Shown: positions 27,856 to 36,033 of the stretch, in pieces
Layout: the number at the start of each line of letters is the position of its first letter
Position numbering within the stretch: the stretch's first letter is position 1
NCBI RefSeq assembly: GCF_008692035.1
Contig: NZ_VTFG01000002.1
Location: 1,736,001-1,800,000 of the forward strand
Direction: 5' to 3'
DNA: 64,000 nucleotides
From: Pseudomonas marginalis
GTDB lineage: Bacteria > Pseudomonadota > Gammaproteobacteria > Pseudomonadales > Pseudomonadaceae
Program-made: the position numbers and the translations under genes
Notes under the pieces: generated by a model
What the model was told of the DNA's origin: nothing
Seen by the model: the letters and a program-made list of their open reading frames with translations, nothing else
Databases searched by the model: none

Positions 27856-28716
27856 ATGAAAAAGCAGTTGTTTATCCTCAGCCAGTACCTGCTGCCGCAC
27901 CACCTGCTGTCGCGGTTGGCCGGCTGCATCGCCGAGTGCCGCGTGCGCTGGTTCAAGAATGCCTTCACCACGTGGTTCGCCAAGCACTATCAAGTGGATA
28001 TGTCCCAGGCCCTGGTAGAAGACGTGACCGCTTACGAGCACTTCAACGCCTTCTTCACCCGCGCCCTGAAAGACGGCGCCCGCCCACTCGACCAGACCCC
28101 TGGCGCAGTGCTGAGCCCAGCCGATGGCGCGGTCAGCCAGCTTGGCCCCATCGAACACGGTCGCGTGTTCCAGGCCAAAGGCCACAGCTTCAGCGTACTG
28201 GAACTGCTGGGCGGCGATGCAGCGGTCGCCGCGCCGTTCATGGGCGGCGATTTCGCCACCATCTACCTGTCGCCGAAGGACTACCACCGGGTGCATATGC
28301 CTCTGGCCGGTACCCTGCGTGAAATGGTCTACGTACCTGGGCGGATTTTCTCGGTGAACCAGACCACCGCCGAAAACGTGCCGGAGTTGTTTGCGCGTAA
28401 CGAGCGCGTTGTCTGCCTGTTCGACACCGAACGTGGCCCGATGGCCGTGGTATTGGTGGGAGCGATGATTGTCGCGTCGATTGAAACCGTATGGGCCGGC
28501 CTGGTGACTCCGCCGAAGCGCGAGCTGAAAACCTTCCGCTATGACGAAGCTGCCCGCGCGCCGATTCACCTGGAGAAGGGTGCGGAATTGGGTCGCTTCA
28601 AGTTGGGCTCCACTGCGATCGTGCTGTTCGGGCCGGATCAGGTGAAGTGGGCAGAGGAACTGGTGGCAGGTTCGCCGGTGCAGATGGGCCAAGGCATAGC
28701 GTTACCTAAAGCCTGA
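27856..28716 (+). CDS. psd: Phosphatidylserine decarboxylase proenzyme
   Basis: 286-residue membrane-associated enzyme making phosphatidylethanolamine from phosphatidylserine. The LGST motif near the C-terminus (KLGSTAIVLF) is the self-cleavage site; its Ser becomes the pyruvoyl prosthetic group of the small alpha chain. Conserved upstream elements include FFTR, SPADG and the YHRVHMP segment with the catalytic His. It is likely co-transcribed with rhdA. Confidence 0.96.
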   Translation: MKKQLFILSQYLLPHHLLSRLAGCIAECRVRWFKNAFTTWFAKHYQVDMSQALVEDVTAYEHFNAFFTRALKDGARPLDQTPGAVLSPADGAVSQLGPIEHGRVFQAKGHSFSVLELLGGDAAVAAPFMGGDFATIYLSPKDYHRVHMPLAGTLREMVYVPGRIFSVNQTTAENVPELFARNERVVCLFDTERGPMAVVLVGAMIVASIETVWAGLVTPPKRELKTFRYDEAARAPIHLEKGAELGRFKLGSTAIVLFGPDQVKWAEELVAGSPVQMGQGIALPKA

Positions 28717-28726
28717 CGCCGAACCC

Positions 28727-28759
28727 AATGTGGGAGAGGGCTTGCCCCCCTCCCACGTT
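28727..28759. repeat. REP element between psd and serB
   Basis: Palindrome ATGTGGGAG-AGGGCTTGCCCCC-CTCCCACGT between two convergent genes. It belongs to the GTGGGAGGGGGCTTGCCCCC class abundant in P. fluorescens group genomes and probably doubles as a transcription barrier. Confidence 0.8.
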
Positions 28760-28766
28760 TAGTCAG

Positions 28767-29981
28767 TTACAACTGACCGTCGCGGTCGCGAAAACCCAGC
28801 AGATACAGCACGCCATCCAACCCCAGGGTAGAAATCGCCTGCTTGGCCGATTGCTTGACCAATGGCTTGGCACGGAATGCCACACCCAAACCGGCAATGG
28901 CCAGCATCGGCAGGTCGTTGGCGCCGTCACCGACCGCAATGGTCTGCTCCAGACGCAAACCTTCCTTGTGGGCCAATTCCTTCAGCAGGTCCGCCTTGCG
29001 CTGCGCATCGACAATCGGCTCGACCGCGACGCCGGTCACCTTGCCATCCACCACTTCCAATTCGTTGGCGAACACATAGTCGATGCCCAGCTTGGCCTGC
29101 AATTGCTTGGCGAAGTAGGTGAAGCCACCCGACAGGATTGCTGTCTTGTAGCCCAGGCGCTTGAGTTCGGCAAACAGGGTTTCGGCGCCTTCGGTCAGGC
29201 GCAGCGACGCGCCGATGGAGTCCAGCACGCTCACGTCCAGGCCCTTGAGCAAGGCCAGGCGCTCCTTGAAGCTGGCGCGGAAATCCAATTCCCCGGCCAT
29301 GGCGCGCTCGGTGATTTCGGACACCTGCTCACCCACGCCGGCCGCCTTGGCCAACTCGTCGATGACTTCGGCTTCGATCAGCGTGGAGTCCATGTCGAAC
29401 ACCGCCAGGCGGCGGTTGCGGCGGAACAGAGAATCCTCCTGGAAGGCGATATCGACATTCAGCTCCTGGGCCACGCTGAGGAATTCGGCGCGCAGGGCTT
29501 GCGGGTCGGCCGGCTCACCGCGCACGGAGAACTCGATGCAGCCCTTGCCCTTGTCGGCCGGGGTGTCCAATGGCATGCGCCCCGACAGACGGTCGATATG
29601 GTCGATGTTCAAACCATACTGCGCGGTGATGGAGCTGACGCGCTGCAGCTGTTCGGCGGTGACCTTGCGGGTCAGCAGCGTCACGATATGGCGCTTCTTG
29701 CCCTGGCCGGCCACCCACTGCTGGTAATCCGCTTCGGACACCGGGGTGAAACGCACCTGCTGATCGAGCTTATACGCCGTAAACAGGATGTCCTTGAGCA
29801 CCGATGAGGCCTGCTCGGTGCTGGGGATTTCCACCAGGATGCCGAACGACAGCGTGTCGTGGATCACCGCCTGGCCGATGTCGAGAATGTTCACACCACC
29901 CTGGGCCAGAACGCCGGTAATGGCTGCGGTAAGACCTGGGCGGTCTTCACCAGTGATGTTAATCAGGACAATTTCGCGCAA
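28767..29981 (-). CDS. serB: Phosphoserine phosphatase
   Basis: 404-residue final enzyme of serine biosynthesis. The N-terminal half carries two ACT-type regulatory domains (residues about 5-85 and 95-180), the C-terminal half is a HAD phosphatase with DMDSTLIEAE as the nucleophile motif, SGGF as motif II and GDGANDLPML as motif IV. Length is that of the Pseudomonas form, longer than E. coli SerB because of the extra ACT domain. Divergent from the Smp-type membrane protein gene. Confidence 0.96.
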   Translation of the reverse strand: MREIVLINITGEDRPGLTAAITGVLAQGGVNILDIGQAVIHDTLSFGILVEIPSTEQASSVLKDILFTAYKLDQQVRFTPVSEADYQQWVAGQGKKRHIVTLLTRKVTAEQLQRVSSITAQYGLNIDHIDRLSGRMPLDTPADKGKGCIEFSVRGEPADPQALRAEFLSVAQELNVDIAFQEDSLFRRNRRLAVFDMDSTLIEAEVIDELAKAAGVGEQVSEITERAMAGELDFRASFKERLALLKGLDVSVLDSIGASLRLTEGAETLFAELKRLGYKTAILSGGFTYFAKQLQAKLGIDYVFANELEVVDGKVTGVAVEPIVDAQRKADLLKELAHKEGLRLEQTIAVGDGANDLPMLAIAGLGVAFRAKPLVKQSAKQAISTLGLDGVLYLLGFRDRDGQL

Positions 29982-30114
29982 GGCGCACCCCCAGGCTGGA
30001 AAAAAACCGCATTCTACCCACTTTCAGTGACCATCGGGCACAGCCAGCGCTTTGCCGGTCTTGGGCCTGTCGCTATACTGCGCGTCAACTTCACGGACCA
30101 AGAGCCGAGCTCAA

Positions 30115-31647
30115 GTGAACCGGCCCACGCCAGTAAAAACCGACAACTTCTTCCTGCTGATCTTCCGGGCACTGCGCCACCGCCGTGTACCGATCGCATT
30201 ACGCATCGCCAGCCATAACGTGATCCTGGTCGCATTGGCCCTGGTGATCTACGCCTGCGTGATGGGTTTGCAATTCAAGCAGGCCATGCACGAGCAGGCC
30301 GACGCCCTGGGCGAGAGCCTGACCACGCAGACCGCCACTTCGGCGACTGAGCTGCTGGTGTCCAACGACATCCTCAGCCTCAACGTGCTGCTCAACAACC
30401 TGACCAAGAACCCGCTGGTGGCCCATGCCGCCATCTACAGCGTGGACAACCGCATCATGGCCGAAGCCGGGCAGCGCCCGAAAAACGGCCTGTTGGGCGA
30501 AGCCGAAGGCCTGTACCAGAGCAATATCACGTTTCAGGATGTGAAGGCCGGCCAACTGCGTATCAGCCTCGACATGCAGCAGTTCCAGCAGCCGATGACC
30601 ATCAGCCTGCAAAGCATGGGCATCCTCAGCGCCATCCTGCTGGCATTGGCCCTGGCCCTGAGCCTGCGCCTGGGGCGGCATATCTCCACGCCGCTCATGC
30701 AACTGCGCATCTGGCTGCGGGACATCGACGAGCACACCCCGGCAACCGACCGCCAGGATGAAATCGGCGACCTTGCCCGCCAGCTGCACGCCAGCTTCGC
30801 CCCGGAACCGGTGGTGCCCGAGGTCGAGCCAGAGCCTGAATACGACGACACCGATTACGACGAAGAGCCGGAGTTCGAAGTGCGCAACCTGCGTGACCCG
30901 GGCTTCGACGAGCGTCCGCCGGTGGCGGGCCTCAAGCCGGCACCGCGCCATGCCTTCAAGGCCGAAGAAGACGAGCTGGACGATGAAGACCCCTTCGCCG
31001 ACCTGCGCGATACGTCAGCCGACAGCCCCGCAATCGCCCCCAAGGCAGCGCCGGTACGCAGCAGCGAGCCGCAGTACAGCGCTGTGCTCGCCGTGCAACT
31101 GGGTGCCCAGGACCAATTGCGTCGCCTGCCCCGCGCACGCCTGACCGAACTGCTGGAGCGCTACCGCGACTGCCTCGACCAGGCCGCCTCGCTGTACCAG
31201 AGCGAACTGCACACCCTGAACGACGGCAGCACGCTGATGCTGTTCCACAGCGAAGACAGCGGCGAAGACTACCTGACCAATGCGATTTGCTGTGGTGAGT
31301 TGCTGCGCGCCCTGGGCCATGAATTGCAGATCGAAGTCGCCGACAGCGGCATCACCCTGCAACTGCAACTGGGCCTCACCGTGGGCGACGACCTGTTCGG
31401 CATGAGCCAGATCGACCTGCTGCTGACTGAAAACGCCCAGGACGCACTGGCCTTGTCCCAGCACAGCCGCAACCTGCTGCTGGTGGAGCGCAAGATCAGT
31501 GAAGACACGCTGATCCGCCAACGCGCGCGTATCCGCCCGATTGCCAGCCCCGAGGGGGCAAGCTGCGTGGAACGGTTGATGGAACCGTATCCATCGATGC
31601 TGGAGCGGCAGTTGGCACGGATGCATGAGACCCGCTCCAAGCCCTGA
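30115..31647 (+). CDS. Smp/YtjB-like membrane protein with C-terminal cyclase-like domain
   Basis: 510-residue inner-membrane protein, divergent from serB like the E. coli serB-linked membrane protein (Smp/YtjB). A membrane helix at about 35-52, a periplasmic segment of about 110 residues, a second helix at about 163-187 and a HAMP-like segment (RLGRHISTPLMQLRIWL) are followed by a very acidic linker (about 229-300). The C-terminal ~170 residues resemble a class III nucleotide-cyclase fold (LNDGSTLMLF, LQLGLTVGDDLFG) but lack the first metal-binding Asp pattern. I choose GTG at 30115; in-frame codons upstream overlap the serB promoter region. Function unknown. Confidence 0.72.
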   Translation: MNRPTPVKTDNFFLLIFRALRHRRVPIALRIASHNVILVALALVIYACVMGLQFKQAMHEQADALGESLTTQTATSATELLVSNDILSLNVLLNNLTKNPLVAHAAIYSVDNRIMAEAGQRPKNGLLGEAEGLYQSNITFQDVKAGQLRISLDMQQFQQPMTISLQSMGILSAILLALALALSLRLGRHISTPLMQLRIWLRDIDEHTPATDRQDEIGDLARQLHASFAPEPVVPEVEPEPEYDDTDYDEEPEFEVRNLRDPGFDERPPVAGLKPAPRHAFKAEEDELDDEDPFADLRDTSADSPAIAPKAAPVRSSEPQYSAVLAVQLGAQDQLRRLPRARLTELLERYRDCLDQAASLYQSELHTLNDGSTLMLFHSEDSGEDYLTNAICCGELLRALGHELQIEVADSGITLQLQLGLTVGDDLFGMSQIDLLLTENAQDALALSQHSRNLLLVERKISEDTLIRQRARIRPIASPEGASCVERLMEPYPSMLERQLARMHETRSKP

Positions 31648-31662
31648 AGCACACCGCCGGAC

Positions 31663-31710
31663 TAATGTCTCCTGTAGGAGCGAGCTTGCTCGCTCCTACA
31701 GGAGACATTA
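31663..31710. repeat. REP palindrome with 22-bp perfect arms
   Basis: Arms at 31663-31684 and 31689-31710 are exact reverse complements around CTTG, with the core GTAGGAGCGAGCTTGCTCGCTCCTAC. This is a different REP class from the GTGGGAG elements. A partial GGGCTTGCCCTCTCCCA half-element follows at about 31711-31728. Confidence 0.85.
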
Positions 31711-31768
31711 GGGCTTGCCCTCTCCCATATTTGGATCTCCACAAACCTCAAGTAAATCGCACACAAAC

Positions 31769-31797
31769 AAAAGGCCCGCTGAATCAGCGGGCCTTTT
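31769..31797. terminator. Bidirectional terminator between Smp-like gene and pqiC-like gene
   Basis: AAAAGGCCCGCTGA / TCAGCGGGCCTTTT inverted repeat around one base with A-run on the left and T-run on the right, between two convergent genes. Suitable in both directions. Confidence 0.88.
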
Positions 31798-31815
31798 GTT
31801 TATGTGGCATTCAGA

Positions 31816-32526
31816 TCAGAATCTGAACACTTCCATATCCGTACGGATCGGCGTAGCCATCGGCATCTTCGGCTTTTGCGGCTCTGCCGGCTTGGCCTGT
31901 ACCGGGGCCGACTTACGGGGCGCCTCGGCGATGGGGGGCTGGTTGGCCAGGGGCTTGAGGGCCACCGACAACTGCTGCGCCAATTGCTGCAGCAGCACGC
32001 CCTGGGCCTGAACCTGAGACGCAGTGGTGCCGGCATGTTCTTCCTGCAGGTGCACGATGCGGTTATCACGCACCTGGCCGCGACGGTCGATCAAGCGCCA
32101 TTGCGCATCGAGGATCGCCGGTTGTGATTTACCGGAGTCGAGCCGGGTAATGGTCAGCAACACCTGCACATCCGGGCTGAAGCCGGTTGGCGCGGGCGCC
32201 AGGACCACACGCTGGCTGTCCAACTGACCGGCCACCTGACGCAACATCAACTGGTTGATGTCAGACGATAAACTGCCTGCCCAACGACCATCGGTGGAAC
32301 CTTGCAGGCTTCCATCGTTCTGACGTTGCAGCAGGGTTTCGCGTTGCAGGTAGTCGGCGACGACCACCGGCCCGAGCAAAACGGCCATGCCAGCGGTCTG
32401 GGCTGGCTGAGCTGGACTTCCGCTGTCCAGCTGGTACAGCGACACAGGCTGGTGTGTGCTGCAACCCGCCAACCCCAAAAGGCCAGCGAGCATCAAAAAT
32501 AGAGGAACGCGTGGAGCAGTCATCAT
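31816..32526 (-). CDS. PqiC/YmbA family lipoprotein
   Basis: 236-residue predicted outer-membrane lipoprotein. A type II signal peptide ends in lipobox LAGC (GLLGLAGCSTHQPVSLYQLDSG), followed by a DUF330/ABC-type transport auxiliary domain (VLLGPVVVADYLQRETLL). The C-terminal tail of about 40 residues is rich in Pro, Lys and Ala. PqiC normally works with the PqiA/PqiB lipid-transport complex, but no partner gene is adjacent. Two consecutive ATGs (32526, 32523) are possible starts; in-frame codons farther upstream are unlikely because they would bury the signal peptide. Confidence 0.83.
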   Translation of the reverse strand: MMTAPRVPLFLMLAGLLGLAGCSTHQPVSLYQLDSGSPAQPAQTAGMAVLLGPVVVADYLQRETLLQRQNDGSLQGSTDGRWAGSLSSDINQLMLRQVAGQLDSQRVVLAPAPTGFSPDVQVLLTITRLDSGKSQPAILDAQWRLIDRRGQVRDNRIVHLQEEHAGTTASQVQAQGVLLQQLAQQLSVALKPLANQPPIAEAPRKSAPVQAKPAEPQKPKMPMATPIRTDMEVFRF

Positions 32527-32656
32527 CCCATCCAGGTGGCTGCCACAAGGCGAACCACAATGTAATACTAAAAATAACCTAAACACGCTCGGCCACGCCG
32601 GCGCTGGAAAGGCCATATCATCCGTGAATATGCGCCATGACTCCAGCGCCAAAGCG

Positions 32657-32684
32657 TCGATCTACGCTTTAAATCGTAGATCGA
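32657..32684. repeat. 10-bp perfect inverted repeat upstream of pqiC-like gene
   Basis: TCGATCTACG and CGTAGATCGA flank 8 nt. It lies just beyond the parC stop and about 130 nt upstream of the lipoprotein start, both on the minus strand. It could be a weak parC terminator (no U-tract) or an operator. Confidence 0.5.
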
Positions 32685-32699
32685 GGGCTCTAATACGCC

Positions 32700-34964
32700 T
32701 TAAACCGGCGTCTCCAACAGCAAAGCATCCACACGCTGGAAGCCGCGGGGCAGTTTATTACCGCGACGACCACGCTCGCCCTTGTAGTGTTCGAGGTCGT
32801 CGGGGCGCAATGACAACGTGCGCTTGCCGGCCTGGAGCACCAGGGTGGAACCTTCCGGGATCACCGCGATGTCGGTCACGTACTCTTCGCGACTGGCCAC
32901 CCGCTCGCCGGGAATACCAATAATCTTGTTGCCCTTGCCTTTGCCCAACTGCGGCAGATCGCTGATCTTGAACACCAGCAAGCGCCCTTCGGTGGTCACC
33001 GACGCCAGCCAGTTGCCTTCGCGGTCTTCCACCGGACGCGGCAGGATGACCTTGGCGTTGTTCGGCAGGCTCAACAATGCCTTGCCCGCCTTGTTCTTGG
33101 CCTGCAGGTCTTCACCCTTGACCACGAACCCGTAGCCCGCGTCGGAAGCGATCACATACAGAGAATCGTCATCCGGCAGCAGCACACATTCAAAATTCGC
33201 CCCAGGTGGCGGCGTCAGGCGACCGGTCAACGGCTCGCCCTGCCCCCGCGCCGATGGCAAGGTATGGGCCGGCACCGAATAACTGCGCCCGGTGGAGTCA
33301 ATAAACACCGCAAACTGGTTGGAACGCCCAGCCGCAGCGGTCTTGAAGCCATCACCGGCCTTGTACGACAGACCAGTGGCGTCAATATCATGCCCTTTGG
33401 CTGAACGAACCCAACCCTTTTCCGACAGAACGACGGTAATTTTCTCGTTCGGCAGCAGTTCGGTCTCTGTCAGCGCCTTGGCTTCGGCACGCTGCACGAT
33501 TGGCGAACGGCGGTCGTCGCCATAGGTTTCGGCGTCCTTGATCAACTCGCTGCGCACCAGCTTCTTCAGCTTGGCTTCGCTGCCCAGCAGGGCTTGCAGC
33601 TTGGCTTGCTCCTTGAGCAGCGCGTCCTGTTCGTCGCGCAGCTTCATCTCTTCCAGGCGTGCCAACTGACGCAAGCGGGTGTCGAGGATGTAGTCGGCCT
33701 GGATCTCGCTCAGCTCGAAACGCGCGATCAGCTCGGCTTTCGGGTGCTCGGCGGTACGGATGATGTGGATCACTTCATCCAGGTTGAGGTAGGCAATCAG
33801 CAAGCCGTCCAACAGGTGCAGGCGGCGTTCGACCTTGTCGAGGCGGAACTGCAGGCGGCGGCGTACGGTTTGTATCCGGAACTCCAGCCACTCGACCAGC
33901 AGGTTGCGCAGGTTCTTCAACTGCGGCTTGCCGTCCAGGCCGATGATGTTGACGTTGACCCGGTAGCTGGACTCCAGGTCCGTGCTGGCAAACAGATGCT
34001 GCATCAGCACTTCGTGGTCGACCCGGCTGTTGGTCGGGATGATCACGATGCGGCAGGGGTTTTCGTGGTCGGACTCGTCACGCAGGTCAGCGACCTGGGG
34101 CAGTTTCGACGGTTTGGCCTGCATCAGCGCAGCAATCTGCTCCAGCACCTTGGCCCCGGATACCTGGTGCGGCAGGGCGGTGACGATAATGTCGCCGTCT
34201 TCGATGTGATACACGGCACGCATGCGCACCGAGCCCTTGCCGGTTTCGTACATCTTCAGCAGGTCGGCGCGCGGCGTGATGATTTCCGCTTCGGTCGGGT
34301 AATCCGGGCCCTGGATATGCTCGCACAGCTGCTCGACCGTGGCCTTTGGCTCATCCAGCAAGCGCACGCAGGCGGTGGCGACTTCGCGCAGGTTGTGCGG
34401 CGGTACGTCGGTGGCCATGCCGACCGCGATACCGGTGGTGCCATTGAGCAGGATATTCGGCAAACGTGCGGGCAACACCAGGGGCTCGTCGAGAGTACCG
34501 TCAAAGTTCGGCCCCCAGTTCGCGGTACCCTGGCCCAGTTCGCTGAGCAACACCTCCGAATAGCGCGACAGGCGCGCCTCGGTGTAACGCATGGCCGCGA
34601 AGGACTTGGGATCATCCGGCGCACCCCAGTTACCCTGGCCGTCGACGAGGGTGTAGCGGTAGCTGAACGGCTGGGCCATCAGCACCATGGCTTCGTAGCA
34701 CGCCGAATCGCCATGGGGGTGGAACTTACCGAGCACGTCACCGACGGTACGCGCCGACTTCTTGTGCTTGGAGTCGGCGTCCAGGCCCAACTCACTCATG
34801 GCGTAGATGATGCGCCGCTGTACGGGCTTGAGGCCGTCGCCGATATGCGGCAAGGCACGGTCCATGATCACGTACATGGAGTAGTTGAGGTAGGCATTTT
34901 CGGTGAAGTCAGCCAGCGACCGGCGTTCTACGCCATCTAAGCTGTCTGCGAGGATGTCACTCAT
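32700..34964 (-). CDS. parC: DNA topoisomerase IV subunit A
   Basis: 754-residue DNA-cleaving subunit of topoisomerase IV, which decatenates replicated chromosomes. The quinolone-resistance region reads HPHGDSACYE with Ser87 and Glu91, the wild-type residues, and the catalytic Tyr is in AAMRYTEAR at residue 127. The C-terminal beta-pinwheel (GRSYSVPAHTLPSARGQGEPL) is complete. parE is upstream with one gene between. Confidence 0.97.
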   Translation of the reverse strand: MSDILADSLDGVERRSLADFTENAYLNYSMYVIMDRALPHIGDGLKPVQRRIIYAMSELGLDADSKHKKSARTVGDVLGKFHPHGDSACYEAMVLMAQPFSYRYTLVDGQGNWGAPDDPKSFAAMRYTEARLSRYSEVLLSELGQGTANWGPNFDGTLDEPLVLPARLPNILLNGTTGIAVGMATDVPPHNLREVATACVRLLDEPKATVEQLCEHIQGPDYPTEAEIITPRADLLKMYETGKGSVRMRAVYHIEDGDIIVTALPHQVSGAKVLEQIAALMQAKPSKLPQVADLRDESDHENPCRIVIIPTNSRVDHEVLMQHLFASTDLESSYRVNVNIIGLDGKPQLKNLRNLLVEWLEFRIQTVRRRLQFRLDKVERRLHLLDGLLIAYLNLDEVIHIIRTAEHPKAELIARFELSEIQADYILDTRLRQLARLEEMKLRDEQDALLKEQAKLQALLGSEAKLKKLVRSELIKDAETYGDDRRSPIVQRAEAKALTETELLPNEKITVVLSEKGWVRSAKGHDIDATGLSYKAGDGFKTAAAGRSNQFAVFIDSTGRSYSVPAHTLPSARGQGEPLTGRLTPPPGANFECVLLPDDDSLYVIASDAGYGFVVKGEDLQAKNKAGKALLSLPNNAKVILPRPVEDREGNWLASVTTEGRLLVFKISDLPQLGKGKGNKIIGIPGERVASREEYVTDIAVIPEGSTLVLQAGKRTLSLRPDDLEHYKGERGRRGNKLPRGFQRVDALLLETPV

Positions 34965-35037
34965 GCGGGCCTCATCATTGTTTGGTAAGGCGCAGCGGAA
35001 ATGCCGCCGCGCCGGATCGATTCAAAAAAGTAGCCGC

Positions 35038-36033
35038 TCATGGCTGGGCGCTCCAGCCGCCGGCGGGGGCGGCAAAACGATAGACCATGGGGCGTTTTTC
35101 CCCATCGGCGCGGGGGCCGAAATTATTGTCGATGCCCAGCCAGGCACCGTCTGCGTCCACCACCAGGGCTTCGGCCAGGCCATAGGGCTGGGCGTAACGC
35201 CGCTCGGGCGTCAGGGTTTCGTCGGCGAACGACCAGCATAGCTCGACCTTGGCCGTGACCGTATCGCGCCGGCAGATCTGGAACGCATTGCGCTCCAGGG
35301 TAAACAGCTTGCCGTTGAACAGTGACAGATCGGCGAAATCCTTGGACACCGCCTTGGCACCGACGAACTTGGCCGGCTGCATCTCCTGGCCGGCCTCGCT
35401 CAGCAACACGCAAGGGCCGTCGCAATCCCAAAGGCTTTGCGGGCGCTTGATGGAGATGAGGCCGCGCCGCTCACGCTCCGCAGCCAGCCAGAGCTGATTG
35501 CCCTCGGGGTTGATTGCCAGGCCTTCGAACAACGCATTGAAGTGCAGCAACATGCCACTGGCCCGGGCTTCACGCACCATGCCCGGGGCGATCTTCAACC
35601 ATTCAGGCGCACCGTTCACCGGCACCTGCAGCACCGCCGCATGGGCTTCGCTGACAATGTAGCGATTGCCGGCGGCATCGCAGGTGATGCCTTCGAAATC
35701 CAGGTCGCCACCGCGAATGAACGACGCAGCCTTAGTGCGCGAACGCAGCCCCCAGGGCAACCCGGATTCCGGCACCGGCGGCACATCGATGCTTACCGCT
35801 TCGGCTTGCCAGGTCGGCGCACGGGTATCGAGACGGTAGATCTGGTCGTCATCACGATCGGAAACCGTCCACAGCGCCTTGCCACACAGCGCCAGGCCCG
35901 ACAGGTTCCCGCCGCGCATGCCGTCCACCGGGTATTCGGACACCAGCTTGAGCTCAGCCACGGGCGCGGCAACTACCGAAGTGGCCACCAGCCCGCTCAA
36001 CATCAGGATCGCCAGGGCGAAACCTGTGCGCAT
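35038..36033 (-). CDS. Esterase-like activity of phytase family protein
   Basis: 331-residue predicted periplasmic protein. A signal peptide (about residues 1-23, cleavage near VVAAP) precedes a beta-propeller-like domain with NLSGLAL, WTVSDRDDDQIYRL, LDFEGITCD and FEGLAI, the pattern of the phytase-like esterase family. The substrate is unknown. Its ATG overlaps the parE stop by one base (TGATG), so translation is probably coupled to parE, and parC begins 73 nt downstream. Confidence 0.82.
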   Translation of the reverse strand: MRTGFALAILMLSGLVATSVVAAPVAELKLVSEYPVDGMRGGNLSGLALCGKALWTVSDRDDDQIYRLDTRAPTWQAEAVSIDVPPVPESGLPWGLRSRTKAASFIRGGDLDFEGITCDAAGNRYIVSEAHAAVLQVPVNGAPEWLKIAPGMVREARASGMLLHFNALFEGLAINPEGNQLWLAAERERRGLISIKRPQSLWDCDGPCVLLSEAGQEMQPAKFVGAKAVSKDFADLSLFNGKLFTLERNAFQICRRDTVTAKVELCWSFADETLTPERRYAQPYGLAEALVVDADGAWLGIDNNFGPRADGEKRPMVYRFAAPAGGWSAQP

